Source: Gemmatimonadota bacterium
Lineage (GTDB): Bacteria; Gemmatimonadota; Gemmatimonadetes; Longimicrobiales; Gaopeijiaceae
DNA length: 64,000 bases
NCBI GenBank assembly: GCA_022823365.1
Contig: JAJDXG010000016.1
Location: forward strand, 1 to 64,000
Direction of reading: 5' to 3'
The notes beneath the pieces were generated by a model. That model was given only the letters and a program-made list of their open reading frames with translations, had not been told where the DNA came from and made no database searches. Each line of letters opens with the position of its first letter. Position 1 is the first letter of the stretch. A program made the translations under genes and the position numbers. Shown one piece after another: positions 52,494-61,958 of this stretch.

Positions 52494-55400
52494 ATGAGAG
52501 TCATCCGGCTACTAACCCTTACTCTGCTGCTCGGGGCCACGTCGTGGTCGTTCGCGGAGGCTCAGGTGCCCGCGAACAGCGATGTCGGCGCCCAGGCGGT
52601 GGACAGGGCCGCCAGGTCTCTTGGCGACGCCCTGGGAATCCGCGTGACGGATGCGACACCCATTGTGGGTTCGCTGACCGGACTGGTGACCGACGCCGGC
52701 TCCGGTCGTCCGCTGTCCGCGGCCCAGGTGTTCATCGAGGGCACCGGCCTCGGCGGCCTCACCAACGCCTCGGGACGGTATCTCATCATCAACGTCCCGG
52801 CAGGCACCCACACGCTGCGTGTCGAACTCATCGGCTACACCGCCGCGTCACAGGAAGTCACCGTGGCCGACGATCAGGCGACGACGGCCGACTTCGGGCT
52901 GAACGAGGAAGTCATCGACTTCGACGAGATCGTCGTCACCGGCACCGCGGGCCAGGCCCGCCGCCGCGAGGTCGGCAATGCGATTGAGCAGATCAACATC
53001 GCCGAGGTCGCCGAGCCCGTGAACGATGTCGGAGCCCTGCTCCAGGCCCGTGTCGCGGGTGCGCGCATCCAGTTCAGCTCGGGCAACTCCGGCTCCGGGG
53101 TGGACATCCGCCTGCGCGGCAACGTGAGCACCGCGCTCAGCAACCAGCCCATCATCTACATCGACGGGATGCGCGCCAAGAGCGAGCCCACCTCCAGCCA
53201 GAACGGCGCCGAGGACCCGTACAGCCCCCTGTCCGACATCAACCCCGACGACATCGAGCGCATCGAGGTCATCAAGGGGCCCGCGGCCACGACCCTCTAC
53301 GGCACGGAAGCGGCGGCAGGCGTGATCCAGATCTTCACCAAGCAGGGCGGCCAGGGTGCCCCGCAGTGGACGGCCGAGGTACAGCAGGGCGTCGCCTACT
53401 TCCGTCCGTTCGGGACGGATGAGGTGCCCCACATGTTCCTCCATCCCGTATTCCAGAACGGCCACCGCCAGCGCTATTCCATGCAGGTCCGGGGCGGCAC
53501 CGGCGACATAGGATACTTCGCGTCCGCCGCTTGGAACGACAACGTCGGCGCGGTGGAAACGGATGGCGAGCAGAAGCTGAACGTTCGTGCGAACACAACG
53601 TTCCGGCCGCATGAGGACGTGCTCATCCAGTTCAACAACACGTTGACGCGCACCGACCTGCAGCAGGCGCAGATGGGGAACTCGGTTACCTCCATCATGA
53701 TGACCGCCATCCGGGGGCCGAGAAGCTACATGCCCGGCTTCTCGAATACCGGGCGCGATTACGAGACACTTCGTCTCCTGCTGGAGGAAGACTACAGGAA
53801 CCAGATCACGCGTGCGGTCAGCGGCCTTACGATCAACTACACACCGGGCGCCGATTTCACCCACCGTCTCACGCTCGGCTACGACTACTCCCAGGACGAC
53901 CACTACAACGATCAGCAGCACTGCTGGCTCTGTCCCATCGGTCGCTACGGCGATTTCTCCGATTACATCCAGGGCGGGGAGCAGCGCCGCGGCATGTCGC
54001 AGAACACCGTGGTCAGCTTCGACTACATCGGGACGTGGGGTTTTGATCTGGCCGAGAACATCCGCAGCACTCTGTCGTTCGGTGCACAGGGCGTCGAGAA
54101 CGAGATCGAGAACTCCGAGTATGTGGTCCGCCACTACCCGGGGCCGGGCGAGTTCACCCTGCAGACCGGTGCCACGAGGCAGTACGTCGACCACAACCGC
54201 CTGCGCGTGATCACGGGCGGCTTCTTCATGCAGGACCAGATCGGCATCTCCGACAAGTACTTCCTGACCGTCGGCGCCCGGGTTGATGGAAACAGCGCGT
54301 TCGGCGAGCAGGTTGGCTTCGCCCTCCTGGGCGACGACTTCCGGTTCGCCGTGTACCCCAAGGTCAGCGGCTCCTACGTCGTCTCCGATGAGGAGTTCTG
54401 GCCCGAGGCGTTGGGACAGGTGAAGCTCCGCGGCGCCTACGGCCTCGCGGGCCGGGCACCCGGCGCCTTCGACAAGGTGCGAACGTGGAGTCCCGTCGGG
54501 ATGGGACCGGGCGGCCAGGCCTACTACCCTTCAAACCGCGGCAACGACGAACTTGGCCCCGAGCGGACCATCGAGTACGAGTTCGGGATGGACGGCGCGT
54601 GGTTGAACGGCCGCTTCAACGCCGAAATCACGTACTATCATCAGACCACCACCGACGCCCTCTTCAGGGTGGCAAGCCCTTCGAGCGAGGGTGGCTGGGG
54701 TTCCCAGCTCCAGAACGTTGGCGAGTTCTCGAACAAGGGCATCGAGATTCAGACCAACACGACCCTCCTCGACACGCGCTCCCTCCGCTGGGACCTGGGC
54801 TTGGGGCTCGCCACGAACTTCAGCGAGGTGCATGACCTGGGCGACGCGGCGCAATTCAGCGTTGGCGAGTACGGCTGGGTTCTGGAAGGCCAGCCGGTTC
54901 CCGTCATTCGGGGTCAGCGCATCATGAACTACAACGAGTTGGCGGATCCCGTCTATTCCGACGGTCGCGTCATCTACGGTCCCGCGAACCCCCCCTACAT
55001 GTTCACGGGGAGCATGTCCTTCGACCTTCCGGGCGGGTTGAATCTCTCCGCCCGTGGCGAGTACCTGCGCGGAGGATGGATCTCCAATTACTTCGAGACG
55101 GGCGCGACCTGGCGCACCATCTCTCATCCGAAGTGCTACGATGCGTACCGCAAGGTGGATCCGAGCTGGACAAACGGCGGCCAGTACGGAGAGGCCCCGC
55201 CTCCCCAGGCACCCGCAACCCGTCCCGCCGACATGTACGCCTGGGAAGTGGGACAGTGCTTCGGCCTGGCAACCAACGAGCACGGCGTCCATGAGTCGGA
55301 TTTCGCCGAGTTGCGTGATGTCACGCTTTCGATTCCGGTTTCGAACCTGCTCCCGTCGCTCACCTCATGGGCGAGCCGTGCCGACCTGGTGATTTCGGGA

Positions 55401-55574
55401 CGGAACGTTGCGTTCTGGACACACAAGAACCTGGTGACCGGGCATCCCGAGCAGAACGAGAACAGCCCTTGGACCACGGATTCGGGCGAGTTCCGCCACG
55501 ACTTGGTGAAGGGCATTGACGAGACGCTTCCACCGGTTTCCTACTTCACGGTTTCCCTGCGCGCGGTCTTCTAG
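52494..55574 (+). CDS. SusC/RagA-type TonB-dependent outer-membrane receptor (cassette B)
   Basis: A 1026-residue receptor. After the signal peptide (LLTLTLLLGATSWSFAEAQ) comes a 50-residue stretch not found in copy A, then the regulatory-like domain (GSLTGLVTDAGSGRPLSAAQ), the TonB-box-like DEIVVTG at about 144-150, the plug (IRLRGNVSTALSNQPIIYID, IEVIKGPAATTLYGTEAAAG) and a barrel ending SLRAVF. The segment DEIVVTGTAGQARRREVG is identical to that of the cassette A receptor, but the barrels differ much more, as expected if they take different ligands. AAGGAGAG precedes the ATG. Confidence 0.93.
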   Translation: MRVIRLLTLTLLLGATSWSFAEAQVPANSDVGAQAVDRAARSLGDALGIRVTDATPIVGSLTGLVTDAGSGRPLSAAQVFIEGTGLGGLTNASGRYLIINVPAGTHTLRVELIGYTAASQEVTVADDQATTADFGLNEEVIDFDEIVVTGTAGQARRREVGNAIEQINIAEVAEPVNDVGALLQARVAGARIQFSSGNSGSGVDIRLRGNVSTALSNQPIIYIDGMRAKSEPTSSQNGAEDPYSPLSDINPDDIERIEVIKGPAATTLYGTEAAAGVIQIFTKQGGQGAPQWTAEVQQGVAYFRPFGTDEVPHMFLHPVFQNGHRQRYSMQVRGGTGDIGYFASAAWNDNVGAVETDGEQKLNVRANTTFRPHEDVLIQFNNTLTRTDLQQAQMGNSVTSIMMTAIRGPRSYMPGFSNTGRDYETLRLLLEEDYRNQITRAVSGLTINYTPGADFTHRLTLGYDYSQDDHYNDQQHCWLCPIGRYGDFSDYIQGGEQRRGMSQNTVVSFDYIGTWGFDLAENIRSTLSFGAQGVENEIENSEYVVRHYPGPGEFTLQTGATRQYVDHNRLRVITGGFFMQDQIGISDKYFLTVGARVDGNSAFGEQVGFALLGDDFRFAVYPKVSGSYVVSDEEFWPEALGQVKLRGAYGLAGRAPGAFDKVRTWSPVGMGPGGQAYYPSNRGNDELGPERTIEYEFGMDGAWLNGRFNAEITYYHQTTTDALFRVASPSSEGGWGSQLQNVGEFSNKGIEIQTNTTLLDTRSLRWDLGLGLATNFSEVHDLGDAAQFSVGEYGWVLEGQPVPVIRGQRIMNYNELADPVYSDGRVIYGPANPPYMFTGSMSFDLPGGLNLSARGEYLRGGWISNYFETGATWRTISHPKCYDAYRKVDPSWTNGGQYGEAPPPQAPATRPADMYAWEVGQCFGLATNEHGVHESDFAELRDVTLSIPVSNLLPSLTSWASRADLVISGRNVAFWTHKNLVTGHPEQNENSPWTTDSGEFRHDLVKGIDETLPPVSYFTVSLRAVF

Positions 55575-55695
55575 AACGCTCCCGGCGGCGTCCGGGCTCC
55601 ACGCTTCGGCGGTTGCGAGCCCGGCGCCGCGGGAACGCGGATGCGCAGGTAAGGAAGTAGTCAAGGATTCCGGAATCAAGGAGGAGTATACGACG

Positions 55696-57342
55696 ATGAA
55701 TGCGAAACTATTCATGAAGAGAATCATGGCGACCGGCACGCTCGCCGGTGTCCTTTCTCTCGCCGCGTGTGACTTGGCGGTCACCAACCCCGGTCCCGTG
55801 CAGGACGCGACGCTCAACCTCGAAGGCGCCTACCAGGGAATCGTGAACGGTGCCATTCGGAGCGTCCAGGAGGGATTCGATCAGTACGCGCTCCTGGGTG
55901 GGTCCATCGTGCACGATCTAATGCCGAGCGGGCACACCGGAGCGGCGGGCGTGCAGGTGGTCGAGGAAATCGCCGTCCTCACCGCTGAGAACAATGGAGC
56001 CGGTGGTGACTGGGCATCCCTCCACCGAGGTCGATGGATCGCCGAGGAGGCGATTCGCCGATTCACGGATCCCGAGGCCGAGACCCCCGGGTCGCAAAGC
56101 TTGATCGCCCAGGCGCACTTCTGGGCCGGTGCCGCGACAAGATACCTGGGCGAGAATGCCTGCACGTTCGTTGTTGATGGTGGCGCGCCGGAGCCCAAGC
56201 TGGCGCATTTCGACTACGCGATCAACCACTTCGATCAAGCGGTCTCGATCGGCGGCTCCGCCGGCGAGAGTACAATCGTGACCGCGGCCGTCGGCATGCG
56301 GGCAGCAGCGAAGCTGTTCAAGGGCGACTATAGCGGTGCCGCCGCCGATGCGGGCCAGGTTCCGTTTGATTTTGTATTCCGGACCAACTACACGGGGTTC
56401 GGCGGCGAGTACTACGTGCTATACGGTCACGTCCTTTCCGAGGGCTTCCAATCCCTCTCGTATTGGGGCACTCCGGCCGGCGAACACTTCCTGCAGACGG
56501 GAGATTCGCGGGTTGCGTTCGGTTACGACAACGGCTCCCGGGAGGTCCGGGAGGGTTTGAGCCACTCCGACCGGGCCCAGAATCACCCGGCTCGCCCCAC
56601 CTGGACGGCTCTGGTTCCCATGTTCTATCCCCTCAAGGGGATCGCGCCGCGTGACCCGGCTCGGGAGTTTCTCTTCTTCGAGCCCGACCGCGCCCAGCAG
56701 CGCGAGACATTGCAGCTCGATCTGATCGACGGCCGCGAAATGGAACTGATCAAGGCCGAAGTCGAGTTGCGCAACGGGAACTGGCAGGCCGCCATGGCGC
56801 TCATCAACAACGTGCGCACGACCGCGCCGGTCTATCCGATCGACATGACCGATCAGAACAAGTTCGACCTGCGGCTGCATCCGGCGGAGCAGACAGACTG
56901 GGACGCCAACCCCGATATGGCCGCCTATTTCAATCAATTCGAATACGAGTTGAAGGACTTCACCGAAGGCGCCATGATGGAGCCGATGGGCAACATGATG
57001 CTGGGTGACCGGATGATGAAGGCGGTCGAAGCCAGCAGCCTCGAAGAGGCGTGGTCCGCACTCAAGTTCGAACGGCTCATCGAGCTGACGCTGGAGGGCC
57101 GCCGTCTTGGCGATCGTTGGCGCTGGCGGAGGAACTCCGAGCCCGTGGCACCCTCATCCGGGCCCGGAGGCGAAGACACGCCGGGTACCTATAACCGGTT
57201 GGAGTTCATTCCACCGTCGCATGCGGCGCGGTACAACGTGCCGACCGACCCGCTGAACCTGTGCTTCCCGCTTCCTGTGTCGGAGAACGACACCAACCAG
57301 AACGTTCCCGAGGATTACAGGGACTGGGTACCCAGGCCGTAG
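55696..57342 (+). CDS. SusD/RagB-type surface lipoprotein (cassette B)
   Basis: A 548-residue lipoprotein with lipobox LAAC (C25) and mature start CDLAVTNPGPVQDATL. SusD features are helical repeats, the AELRNG-like VELRNGNWQAAMALINNVRT and, near the end, LKFERLIELTLEGRRLGDRW. It is 116 residues longer than the cassette A partner, with an inserted region around 390-450 rich in aspartate and methionine (GAMMEPMGNMMLGDRMMK). The ATG at 55696 follows AAGGAGGA. It is 121 bases after susC and is closed by a strong terminator. Confidence 0.88.
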   Translation: MNAKLFMKRIMATGTLAGVLSLAACDLAVTNPGPVQDATLNLEGAYQGIVNGAIRSVQEGFDQYALLGGSIVHDLMPSGHTGAAGVQVVEEIAVLTAENNGAGGDWASLHRGRWIAEEAIRRFTDPEAETPGSQSLIAQAHFWAGAATRYLGENACTFVVDGGAPEPKLAHFDYAINHFDQAVSIGGSAGESTIVTAAVGMRAAAKLFKGDYSGAAADAGQVPFDFVFRTNYTGFGGEYYVLYGHVLSEGFQSLSYWGTPAGEHFLQTGDSRVAFGYDNGSREVREGLSHSDRAQNHPARPTWTALVPMFYPLKGIAPRDPAREFLFFEPDRAQQRETLQLDLIDGREMELIKAEVELRNGNWQAAMALINNVRTTAPVYPIDMTDQNKFDLRLHPAEQTDWDANPDMAAYFNQFEYELKDFTEGAMMEPMGNMMLGDRMMKAVEASSLEEAWSALKFERLIELTLEGRRLGDRWRWRRNSEPVAPSSGPGGEDTPGTYNRLEFIPPSHAARYNVPTDPLNLCFPLPVSENDTNQNVPEDYRDWVPRP

Positions 57343-57376
57343 ACCGATCAGACGCCGTTCGTCGGCGCACAATCAA

Positions 57377-57406
57377 CGGGGGAGGGTGCTTCGGCACCCT
57401 CCCCCG
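57377..57406 (+). terminator. Strong intrinsic terminator after cassette B
   Basis: A perfect 13-bp stem, CGGGGGAGGGTGC (57377-57389) and GCACCCTCCCCCG (57394-57406), around a UUCG tetraloop, preceded by AATCAA and followed by GTTGCTTTGG. It lies 34 bases after the susD stop and marks the end of the cassette B transcript. Confidence 0.85.
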
Positions 57407-57588
57407 GTTGCTTTGGTACCAGCGTCAATCCCGGCCGTCCCCGGAAACGAATCACCAGTTCCAAGGGTAATTCCATGGACCTCGGGGTATCCCGTTACTG
57501 CCCCGGGTTGATGTGCGTCAGCCGAAGTTGGTGTCGATCTCGCCGGAGCGACGCCGGCATCCGGCAGGTTTCGCGAAGGAGAAGCCCG

Positions 57589-58317
57589 ATGAACCGTCTG
57601 TCGATTCCGTTTTCTTCGGCAGCGTTCGCCCTGCTGGCGGCTGCATCCCCGGTGCTGGGCCAGGATGGCGGCTCAATCGTGGGCGAGGTGGTGGACAACG
57701 TAACGTTGGAGCCCGTCGTGGGCGCCACCATAGCCGTGATGAGTCACGAGCTTGCGAGCGTCACCAACGAGGACGGCCATTTCTCGCTGCGCGACGTGCC
57801 GCCCGGAAACATCTCCGTGAGGGTTGAACAGCTCGGCTACATCGCCATCGTGGGCGCGGTGGAGGTCCGAGCGAACGACGTGACCTTCGTGCAGTTTCCG
57901 CTTTCCCCCATGGCCTTCCTGCTGGACGAGCTTCGCGTCGTCGCGGACCGACCCGACGTCGAAGTTCAGGACGGCGGGATTTTCACCGAGATCATTCCCG
58001 ACGACTCGGATTCTGCGCGCAACGCGCTGGAGTTGCTCACCGCCCGGGTCCCCTCGCTTTCGGTACGCACGGATGCAATGGGCGGCGCCACGCGCAGCGA
58101 GATACGAATCCGCGGCAACGCTTCCGTCTCGCAGAGCAACATGCCCTCGATCTACATCGACGGCGCGAGAGCGGATATCGTGTACCTGGAGGATCTCTCC
58201 GCCACCGAGGTACGCAGGATTCGCGTGCTGCGCGGCCCCTCAGCCGCGGCGCTCTATCCCGACGCGGCCAACGGCGTCATCATCGTCGAGACTTGGCGGA
58301 CCCGCGGTGGAACCTGA
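57589..58317 (+). CDS. Secreted barrel-less TonB-receptor plug protein
   Basis: A 242-residue exported protein with the first two domains of a SusC-like receptor and nothing more. The signal peptide ends SPVLGQ; the regulatory-like domain is SIVGEVVDNVTLEPVVGATI to about residue 105; the plug-like domain runs from about 135 (LELLTARVPSLSVRTD, EIRIRGNASVSQSNMPSIYI, RRIRVLRGPSAAALYPDAAN) to a stop right after GVIIVETW. There is no barrel and no frameshifted barrel downstream: the next gene is convergent. AAGGAG precedes the ATG. It could be a periplasmic regulator or decoy for TonB systems, or a fixed truncation. Confidence 0.82.
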   Translation: MNRLSIPFSSAAFALLAAASPVLGQDGGSIVGEVVDNVTLEPVVGATIAVMSHELASVTNEDGHFSLRDVPPGNISVRVEQLGYIAIVGAVEVRANDVTFVQFPLSPMAFLLDELRVVADRPDVEVQDGGIFTEIIPDDSDSARNALELLTARVPSLSVRTDAMGGATRSEIRIRGNASVSQSNMPSIYIDGARADIVYLEDLSATEVRRIRVLRGPSAAALYPDAANGVIIVETWRTRGGT

Positions 58318-58319
58318 GG

Positions 58320-58356
58320 CCGGACCCGGGCTCGCTCCGCGACGCCCCGGGGCCGG
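58320..58356. terminator. Imperfect hairpin between convergent genes
   Basis: Arms at 58320-58330 and 58346-58356 pair over 11 positions with one A-G mismatch. There is no U-tract on either strand. It fills most of the 63-base gap between the plug protein and the BNR protein and could act as a bidirectional terminator. Confidence 0.3.
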
Positions 58357-58380
58357 ATCCTCGAAGTCATGCGCGCGCGC

Positions 58381-61300
58381 TCACCCGTCGGAGATCAGCG
58401 GTGACAGGTTGCTCGCCAGCAGGCGCCGGTTGAAGTCCGCAATCTCCCCCTCGAACAGTTCCTCCACCTGCGCGCGGTACTCGACAACCTCCCCGTTCAG
58501 CAGCCGCTGCACTTCATCCGCCTGGTCCGTCGGCGGGAAGTCCCCGTTCATGATCGCCCCGGCCAGGTAACGCAGCTCCTCGGCCAGCTTGGGCGCCCAG
58601 CGCACGCCGTCCTGCCCCGTGCCCGTGGTAATCAGGCGCACCAGGTTGTCCTCGACCGCAATGAGGTTCTCGTCCAGCTCGGCCGCCGCGGCGAGTATCT
58701 CGTCGGCCCCACCCCGATCCTCCAGCACGGCCTGCAGGTCGTAGAGCTGACGCCGCACCCACTCGATGCGGTTCACCATCGACGTCACCTCCGCGTAGTC
58801 GGCCCGGATGTCCGAGAACATGGCCAGCTGCGCCCGGATGTCGGCCTCGGTCCCGCTGGAATTGGGATCCTTGTGCACGCGCAGCTCCTGCGACTGGCCG
58901 GGCTGCCCGTCCACCTCGAGCGTCACGGTGTAGCTGCCGGGGGGCATGAGCATCGACAGCCCCTGTCCGCCGGAGCGCGTGCGGTCGCCGCCCAGGTCGA
59001 CCCAGTCGGCGTAGAGCGGCCTGGTGCGGAACACGATCTCCGGTGACGGCTCGTCACGCAGATCCCACCACACCCGGTTGATCCCCGCATCCCCCGGACC
59101 GTCGAGCGAACGCACCGGGTTGCCGGCCGCGTCCGCGATGTGGATCGTGGCCCCGTCCGCGCTGCCGTCGCCAAGCCAGTAGTTGATCGAAGCGCCGTAG
59201 GGCGGATTGTCCCCGTCGGATTGGTCGTTGGGCATGGAGCGCGCCGCGGTGATGGCCCGGAACCGATAGGCGTCCCTCGGCGCGAACAGGTGCGCCTCCG
59301 ATTCCGCGACCTCGGCACTCAGCTGCTGCAGCGGCGTGATGTCGTCCAGGATCCAGAAGCCGCGCCCATAGGTCCCGATCACCAGGTCGTTGAAGTGCTT
59401 CTGCACCTCGATCCCGTACATCGGCGACACCGGCATGTTGTTCATGAGGGGCTGCCAGTTGTCCCCGTCGTCGAACGAGACGTAGAGGATGTTTTCGGTG
59501 CCCAGATACAGCAGCCCGGGGCGCACCGGGTCCTCGTGGATGTCGCGCGTGTAGCTGAGCGGACTGTCGGCGATGCCCTCGACGATCTTCTCGAAGCTCT
59601 CGCCGTAGTCGTCGCTGCGGTACACGTGGGGCTCGAAGTTGCCCTGCTGGTGGTGCTCGATGGCGAAGTAGGCCTTCCCGGTCTCGTAGGCCGACGCGTG
59701 AATGCCGCGCACGACGCCGTCCGGCGGCAGATCGGGGATGTTGCCGGTCACGTCGCTCCAGGTCCCGCCCCCGTCCCGCGTGACGTGCACGAGCCCGTCG
59801 TTGGACCCGGCCCACATCACGTTCGCGTCGAGGGGGGACTCGGCAAAGGCGTAGATCACGCAGCAGAACTCGACGCCGATGTTGTCCGGCGTGAGCCCGC
59901 CGGAGATCCCCATGCGCGACTCGTCGTTGGTGGTCAGGTCGGGGCTGATGATCTCCCAGCTCTGGCCGCCGTTGGTGGTCCGGTGCACGTGCTGGCTGGT
60001 GACGAAGATGGTGTTGCGATCGTGCGAGGACACGTGCAGCGGAAACGTCCACTGGAAGCGGAAGCGCACCCCGCTGGCCGGGTGCCCGCTGGCCAGCTCG
60101 GGCCATACCTCGACATCCCGGAACTGCCGGTTGCGGGCGTCCCAGCGCACCACCACGCCGCCCCGCGCACCCGATCCCGAAGCGCTCGACCACACGATGT
60201 TCGGATCCTCGGGATCGGGGGTGGCGAACCCGCTCTCGCCCCCGCCCACGGTGACCCACTCCGACCGCGAGATCGGCCCGCCGATGCCGCCGAAGCCCCC
60301 GGTGCGGCTGTTGCTGGGCCCGCGGAAGGAGGGCCCGTCCTGCCGGTTGCCGAGCACGTTGTAGGGAATCGCATTGTCCACCGTTACGTGGTACATTTGC
60401 CCGATGGGCAACTCGGTGGCGTGCCACGACATGCCCCGGTTCATGGAGACCGACACGTTCTGGTCGTTCGCCACGATCATGCGGTCCCCGTCCAGCGGGT
60501 CGATCCACATGTCGTGGTAGTCGCCCCCCGGCCGCTGGCGGCCCTGGTGGTTGACGTAGGTCGCGCCCCCGTCCAGGGAGCGGGACAGCCCCGAGGTCTG
60601 GAAGTAAACCTCATCGGGATCGTCGGGGCTGACGAAGCAGTTGTTGTAGTAGGCGGTGCGCCCGCCCAGGTCGCGGGAGTGGTTCATCAGCTCCCACGCC
60701 GACCCTCCGTCGAGCGAACGCCAGAACTCCCCGCTCTCGGTCTCGCGCCCGTGCCAGGGCACCCCGTCGCCGGTCTCGATCAGCGCGTAGACCCGGTTGG
60801 GATCCGCCGGGGTCAGACAGAGGTCGGTCTTCCCCACCGGCAGCGCCGGCAGCCCATTGCCCTCGAGCTTCCTCCACGTGTCGCCGCCGTCTTCCGAGAG
60901 GTAGATGCCGCTGCCCTCGCCCCCGCTCTCCCGTCCCCACGTGTGCACCTCCACCGTCCACATCCCGGCGAAGAGCCTACGCGGGTTGGAAGGGTCCATC
61001 TCGATACTGGAGGCGCCCGTGTTCTCGTCCACGAAGAGCACATGCTCCCAGCTCTCGCCGCCGTCCGTGGTGCGGAAGACGCCGCGCGCCTGCTGCGGAC
61101 CGTGGGCGTGGCCCAGGGCTCCCACGTATACGACGTCCGGATCGTGCGGATGGACGACGATGCGCGACATGCGCGTCGGCCCTCCCTCTCCCAGCCCCAT
61201 GTGCCGCCAGGTCCTGCCGGCGTCGGTGGACTTGTAGACGCCGGTGCCGAGCGAGACGTTGGAGCGAATGTGGGGCTCACCCGTCCCGGCCCACACGATC

Positions 61301-61614
61301 GACGGATCCGAGGGCGCCACCGCGAGCGCCCCGACCGAGTGATCGGTCTGGCCGTCGAAGACGGGCTCCCAGTACTCGCCGCCGTCGCTGGTCTTCCAGA
61401 TCCCGCCGGAGGCGGCCCCCGCGTAGTAGGTCAGGGGATCTCCGGCAACTCCGGCCACTGCCGCGAGGCGGTTGCCCACCGGCCCGATGTGTCGGTAGCG
61501 AAGCTGCTGGTACGCCTCCGGGGTGACCTGCTGCGCCCCGCTCGCGCTCGCGAGAGCGAGGATCGCCGCTACCAGGGGAAGCGAGCGCCATGTGGTTCTC
61601 TGGACCGTGTTCAT
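58381..61614 (-). CDS. Secreted sortilin/VPS10-like Asp-box (BNR) repeat protein
   Basis: A 1077-residue exported protein of the kind often labelled 'glycosyl hydrolase'. The signal peptide (LPLVAAILALASASGAQ) precedes two propellers with about nine Asp-boxes (SDGGEYWEPV, STDAGRTWRH, TTDGGESWEH, SEDGGDTWRK, SLDGGSAWEL, TTNGGQSWEI, TRDGGGTWSD, SFDDGDNWQP). The C-terminal 300 residues hold an Ig-like domain (PGSYTVTLEVDGQPGQSQEL) and a helical tail. I see no sialidase arginine triad with confidence, so catalysis is unproven. The ATG at 61614 follows GAGGAG. It is convergent with the plug protein and divergent from the third DUF1592 gene. Confidence 0.87.
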   Translation of the reverse strand: MNTVQRTTWRSLPLVAAILALASASGAQQVTPEAYQQLRYRHIGPVGNRLAAVAGVAGDPLTYYAGAASGGIWKTSDGGEYWEPVFDGQTDHSVGALAVAPSDPSIVWAGTGEPHIRSNVSLGTGVYKSTDAGRTWRHMGLGEGGPTRMSRIVVHPHDPDVVYVGALGHAHGPQQARGVFRTTDGGESWEHVLFVDENTGASSIEMDPSNPRRLFAGMWTVEVHTWGRESGGEGSGIYLSEDGGDTWRKLEGNGLPALPVGKTDLCLTPADPNRVYALIETGDGVPWHGRETESGEFWRSLDGGSAWELMNHSRDLGGRTAYYNNCFVSPDDPDEVYFQTSGLSRSLDGGATYVNHQGRQRPGGDYHDMWIDPLDGDRMIVANDQNVSVSMNRGMSWHATELPIGQMYHVTVDNAIPYNVLGNRQDGPSFRGPSNSRTGGFGGIGGPISRSEWVTVGGGESGFATPDPEDPNIVWSSASGSGARGGVVVRWDARNRQFRDVEVWPELASGHPASGVRFRFQWTFPLHVSSHDRNTIFVTSQHVHRTTNGGQSWEIISPDLTTNDESRMGISGGLTPDNIGVEFCCVIYAFAESPLDANVMWAGSNDGLVHVTRDGGGTWSDVTGNIPDLPPDGVVRGIHASAYETGKAYFAIEHHQQGNFEPHVYRSDDYGESFEKIVEGIADSPLSYTRDIHEDPVRPGLLYLGTENILYVSFDDGDNWQPLMNNMPVSPMYGIEVQKHFNDLVIGTYGRGFWILDDITPLQQLSAEVAESEAHLFAPRDAYRFRAITAARSMPNDQSDGDNPPYGASINYWLGDGSADGATIHIADAAGNPVRSLDGPGDAGINRVWWDLRDEPSPEIVFRTRPLYADWVDLGGDRTRSGGQGLSMLMPPGSYTVTLEVDGQPGQSQELRVHKDPNSSGTEADIRAQLAMFSDIRADYAEVTSMVNRIEWVRRQLYDLQAVLEDRGGADEILAAAAELDENLIAVEDNLVRLITTGTGQDGVRWAPKLAEELRYLAGAIMNGDFPPTDQADEVQRLLNGEVVEYRAQVEELFEGEIADFNRRLLASNLSPLISDG

Positions 61615-61958
61615 CGTCGTCTCCTCGGTGTGTGAGGGGTGCCCGTCAGCACCATACGGCTCCCGCTTTTCGCCTCGCAAGCGAGCCCGAAACCGAGGCC
61701 CTCGGGCAGGGTGAAGCGTGCTTGCCGCAACCGCCGGTTCGCATTATGCTGACAGACTAGTTGAAGTGTCTCCGCGATCCACGGAACGTGAGCCCTCGGG
61801 ATCAACGTTTTCCGTGGGTCGGGGGTCATGCAGGGCACGGGAGGGGTCGGTTGCGTCTGGCGCTTGCGTCCGGGCGCCACAGCCGGGTTCCCCACCCGCG
61901 GGCGGCGGTTTCAGGCGATCACAGGTTGGTTCGCAGGACAAGGACGGGAGCACCGGAT
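61615..61958. other. Divergent promoter region of 344 bases
   Basis: No gene is convincing here. It holds a promoter candidate (61722-61750) and, further down, an inverted repeat CCACGGAA (61779-61786) and TTCCGTGG (61810-61817), plus a short CTCGC-AA-GCGAG hairpin near 61670. An open frame starting at 61718 is a shadow of the DUF1592 gene. Confidence 0.55.
61722..61750 (+). promoter_or_regulatory. Promoter candidate for the cassette C DUF1592 gene
   Basis: TTGCCG (61722-61727) and TATGCT (61745-61750) are separated by 17 bases and each matches four of six sigma-70 consensus bases. It would give a leader of about 200 bases, which includes the 8-bp inverted repeat at 61779-61817. Confidence 0.42.
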
